64,000 bases of DNA from positions 118,363,680 to 118,427,679 of the forward strand of contig NC_089240.1 of NCBI RefSeq assembly GCF_963924675.1, read 5' to 3'. The stretch comes from Phocoena phocoena. Its lineage: Eukaryota > Chordata > Mammalia > Artiodactyla > Phocoenidae. The position numbers were made by a program, and so were the translations under genes. Positions 61,460-64,000 of the stretch are shown one piece after another. The notes beneath the pieces are model-generated. The model searched no databases. It saw only the letters and a list, made by a program, of their open reading frames with translations, and was not told the origin of the DNA. Every line of letters begins with the position of its first letter. The stretch's first letter is position 1.

Positions 61460-61660
61460 CAATGACATTAACATAGTGCTTCATAGTTGCTAAAGCATTT
61501 TCACATACATTATTATCCATGGTGTACCTCCATTTTTATATTGCCACAGGACTGAGATTTCGGGAGGAACAGTGATTTTCCCAAGGCCATACAGTTAGTG
61601 GAGTTGTTGGAACTATTACACAAGTCTGCAGGTTTGCAGTCTGTGGCTCTTTTCACTGTG
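61460..61660 (-). mobile_element. MIR-type SINE (minus)
   Basis: 'acatagtgcttcatagttgc', 'ttcccaaggccatacagtta' and 'acaagtctgcagg' follow reversed MIR order. Confidence 0.55.
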
Positions 61661-62319
61661 TGATTAGACCTTTTGTAATCTGGGCACTATCAAAAAGGTA
61701 CTTTAGTCTAGGTAGTTCATGCAGTTCTGGTTGTAGAAGAGATTTGACTTTGTAAACTATGTAAGTCTTCTGGGAGTGACATTATTGATTCTCTACTTTA
61801 CAGCCGGTTCCATCTGCATCTTTGACAGCATTATCTTATCTTTCAGTATAACAGCGAGTGTAGTTAGAGTATGGCACCTGCCCAGAGTGATGCGTGGTTT
61901 GGGATATCTCCATTTCAATGAAGCCAATTCTTAATTTTTGAAATTGTGGATTTTCCAGGGTCTCTGTTGGGCTGGTCTTTCCCCTTTCTGCTATGGCCCA
62001 CTTTTTGTACATGTCATGGTGGAGCTAGAATTCTGATCAGAAGGAAACCCAGCAAGGGGAAGAGAGGGTGACCAATTACAGTCCTAAAATGTGATACTTT
62101 TTCATCACTCTGCACAGAATATTTTAGAGAAGAGGTCGAAGTTATTGGACAAGCACTCATTTTAAAATTATCTGGGTATTTTCCCCCTCCACGTTCTTCT
62201 GGTCCTAATTTAGTACTGTGCCATCCAAATTAATCCCAAACAAAAATAAACAGTCAATGTATCATTGTATCCCAATTATTATAATTAAAACCTGAATTTG
62301 GGTCAAAATGTGCTCTTTA
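61661..62319. other. No recognisable feature
   Basis: Unassigned. Confidence 0.4.
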
Positions 62320-62334
62320 AATCACCTAGAGTTT

Positions 62335-62521
62335 TTGCGGGCCTCTCACTGTCGTGGCCTCTCCCGTTGCGGAGCACACGCTCCGGACGCACAGGCTCAG
62401 TGGCCATGGCTCACGAGCCCAGCCACTCCGCGGCATGTGGGATCTTCCCGGACCGGGGCACGAACCCGTGTCCCCTGCATCGGCAGGCAGACTCTCAGCC
62501 ACTGTGCCACCAGGGAAGCCC
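62335..62521 (-). mobile_element. CHR-type SINE (minus), almost no A tail
   Basis: 'gcgggcctctcactgtcgtg' through 'gccaccagggaagccc'. Perfect 15-base TSD 'aatcacctagagttt' at 62320-62334 and 62522-62536. Only about five T bases stand where the tail should be. Confidence 0.96.
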
Positions 62522-62536
62522 AATCACCTAGAGTTT

Positions 62537-62996
62537 GACTAGGAATGATAGTAATGGTGATGCAGTGGGCTATTGACAAGACCTTCACAAATTCTCATCA
62601 ATTTCTGTACTGATTTTGACATTTCATCAAAGCTCAGGAGGAAATTGATCAATTATTTATTTGATTTAAAAAATCACAGGGTGTCACAATGTACTCAAGT
62701 GACTACAAATGAAATGCTTTAAAAAAGAAGAACTGCAATGGGTGCATCACAACTGAAATTAGAGCAAGTGTCAGTATGTCAGCTGTAAATTGACAGGTCT
62801 TGCACAAGGCACTTAAGGTTAATGAGTGATATTTAATTTGGCCAGAGTGACCAAAAAACTTCAAAGATGTGAGGTCATCTTAGAAAAGGGCTACTTAAAG
62901 CAAGAGTCTAGAGGAAGCTGATGTACCTTTAAAAGCAGCAAATGTACATCACAATATAATAGTACTGTTGTATTAGTGTTAGTTTAGGTGTTAGCA
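62537..62996. other. No recognisable feature
   Basis: Unassigned. Confidence 0.4.
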
Positions 62997-63045
62997 TTGG
63001 GTTGGCCAAAAAGGCTGTTCGGGTTTTTCCGTAAGCTCTAATGGA
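62997..63045. mobile_element. Mariner MITE half-element
   Basis: 'ttgggttggccaaaaaggct' and 'gttcgggtttttccgtaagc' match the arm of the mariner hairpin at 31301, here with the full inner part. The opposite arm is missing. An AAT run (63045-63060) follows directly. Confidence 0.85.
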
Positions 63046-63057
63046 AATAATAATAAT

Positions 63058-63262
63058 AATGCAACTGTCATTTGTTTGGTGCGTACCATGCGCCAGGCAC
63101 TGTACACTAAAGCATATACCCGTACGATCTCATTTGTCCTCAGTTCAACCTTAGGTTGCTCCATTTACAACTGAGCAAGCAAAGGTTCAGGGAGTGAAAA
63201 GCTGGGATTTGAACCTGTGTCTATCACATTAGAGAACCCAGTTTTCTAACCCTTTACCTATT
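63058..63262 (-). mobile_element. MIR SINE (minus)
   Basis: 'accatgcgccaggcactgta', 'caactgagcaagcaaaggtt' and 'gggatttgaacctgtgtc' follow the reversed MIR order. Confidence 0.8.
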
Positions 63263-63264
63263 AC

Positions 63265-63370
63265 ATGGGTCTTGTGTCAGATCTAACATTTACTGTACTG
63301 TTGTGTGACCTTGGAGAAGATGCTTTCTCTCGCTCGAAATATCTCCATCTGTAAAGTGAAGGAACTTGAC
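63265..63370 (+). mobile_element. MIR fragment (plus)
   Basis: 'gttgtgtgaccttggagaag' and 'catctgtaaagtgaagg' follow MIR order. It points opposite to the neighbouring MIR. Confidence 0.6.
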
Positions 63371-63393
63371 TGTGAGTTTTCCTATCTTTAGTC

Positions 63394-63597
63394 TTTTTTT
63401 TTTCCGATACGCGGGCCTCTCACTGTTGTTGCCTCTCCCATTGTGGAGCACAGGCTCCGGACGCGCAGGCTCAGCGGCCATGGCTCACGGGCCCAGCCGC
63501 TCCGAGGCACGTGGGATCTTCCCGGACCGGAGCACGAACCCGTGTCCCCTGTATTGGCAGGCGGACTCCCAACCACTGCGCCACCAGGGATAGCCCT
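63394..63597 (-). mobile_element. CHR-type SINE, main subtype (minus)
   Basis: Short T tract 63394-63403, 'gatacgcgggcctctcactg', and reversed head 'gccaccagggatagccc', where one extra T disrupts the usual 'gggaagccc'. Inserted at the 3' side of a MIR. Confidence 0.93.
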
Positions 63598-64000
63598 AAA
63601 GTCATTTAAGAATGAATGGGTACAAGATCTTTGGATAGGGTGAAGTGTTGTGGAGGAGTAGGGGGAACTGGTGTGAAAATGGTGTGCAGGTGAAACAGGA
63701 CCTTAGAACTTGGATGGGCACTCTTGCTCTGTGATATGAGCCACTTCTCTGCTCTGGGCCAGTTTGTACCTTTCTCAACAGGCTTTGTTATTCTGGGCTT
63801 CAGAAAGGCCTAGAGGGAGGGAGAAGAGTTTCTGGACATTAGGAAAGAAGGTTCTTTTTTGGATTCTCCTCTTATTAGCACACTAGCCTCTGGAGGTGAG
63901 CACATCCCAATGGCCTGGATCTGAAGGCATGAAGACAACTCAAAAGCCCTACACCGAAAGTCAAGAAACTGGCGGTTGAGCAGTGCTGATGTGGAGGCAA
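63598..64000. other. No recognisable feature
   Basis: Unassigned up to the end of the window. Confidence 0.4.

Overview
This window is non-coding mammalian DNA, and I found no intact host protein-coding gene, exon chain, tRNA, rRNA or CRISPR array. The best organism clue is a high-copy tRNA-derived SINE beginning GGGCTTCCCTGGTGGCGCAG, with about 16 copies on both strands, many with clear target-site duplications (TSDs). I recognise it as the CHR family of cetartiodactyls. Short, young-looking copies dominate and I saw no ruminant Bov-tA or BovB, so a cetacean (whale or dolphin) is the most likely source. L1 elements, a mariner-type MITE whose ends I associate with cetartiodactyl genomes, and older mammalian repeats (L2, MIR, MER5-like hAT, Tigger, ERVL/MaLR LTRs) fit this.

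Layout. 1-5 kb: old L2/L1 remnants and two SINEs. 5.07-6.83 kb: a decayed pogo/Tigger-type transposase copy. 7-12 kb: sparse old repeats (MER5-like, MIR, L2, hAT) and a pair of ~185-bp sequences repeated 1.5 kb apart. 12.24-14.80 kb: the most distinctive object, a ~2.5-kb minisatellite with an 18-bp unit (GTCTTCCAGAAAATCCAC and variants). It has a homogeneous core with a 36-bp dimer pattern and degenerate arms. The unit has no stop codon in any of six frames, which produces long repetitive ORFs on both strands. 15-22 kb: MIR/L2 and decayed L1 3' ends, with two SINE insertions. 22-26 kb: L2, a SINE and a short 5'-truncated L1 with TSD.

26.78-31.75 kb is a nested complex: an old L1 remnant with TSD, containing a near-complete Tigger1 (28401-31154) that landed by a TG repeat. 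The Tigger1 is in turn split by an L1 3' tail carrying a SINE. A 72-bp mariner hairpin sits in the outer L1 3' end. Copies of one unassigned old repeat lie on both sides. 34-39 kb: L1 3' fragments, a CA repeat and a SINE. 39.9-41.9 kb: an ERVL-like LTR and primer-binding-site remnant, interrupted by a deleted Tigger2-type element with two 3' ends. 42-47 kb: SINEs and L2. 49.49-56.37 kb: an essentially full-length but dead L1 with an 11-bp TSD, containing two SINEs and followed at its 3' junction by a third. 56.5-64 kb: L2/MIR fragments, a pyrimidine tract, a mariner half-element and two SINEs.

Nothing here acts as a pathway. The window records successive transposon waves plus one locally expanded tandem array. 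Family names come from recognition by eye, without a repeat library. Edges of old repeats are approximate, and low-confidence calls are marked as such.
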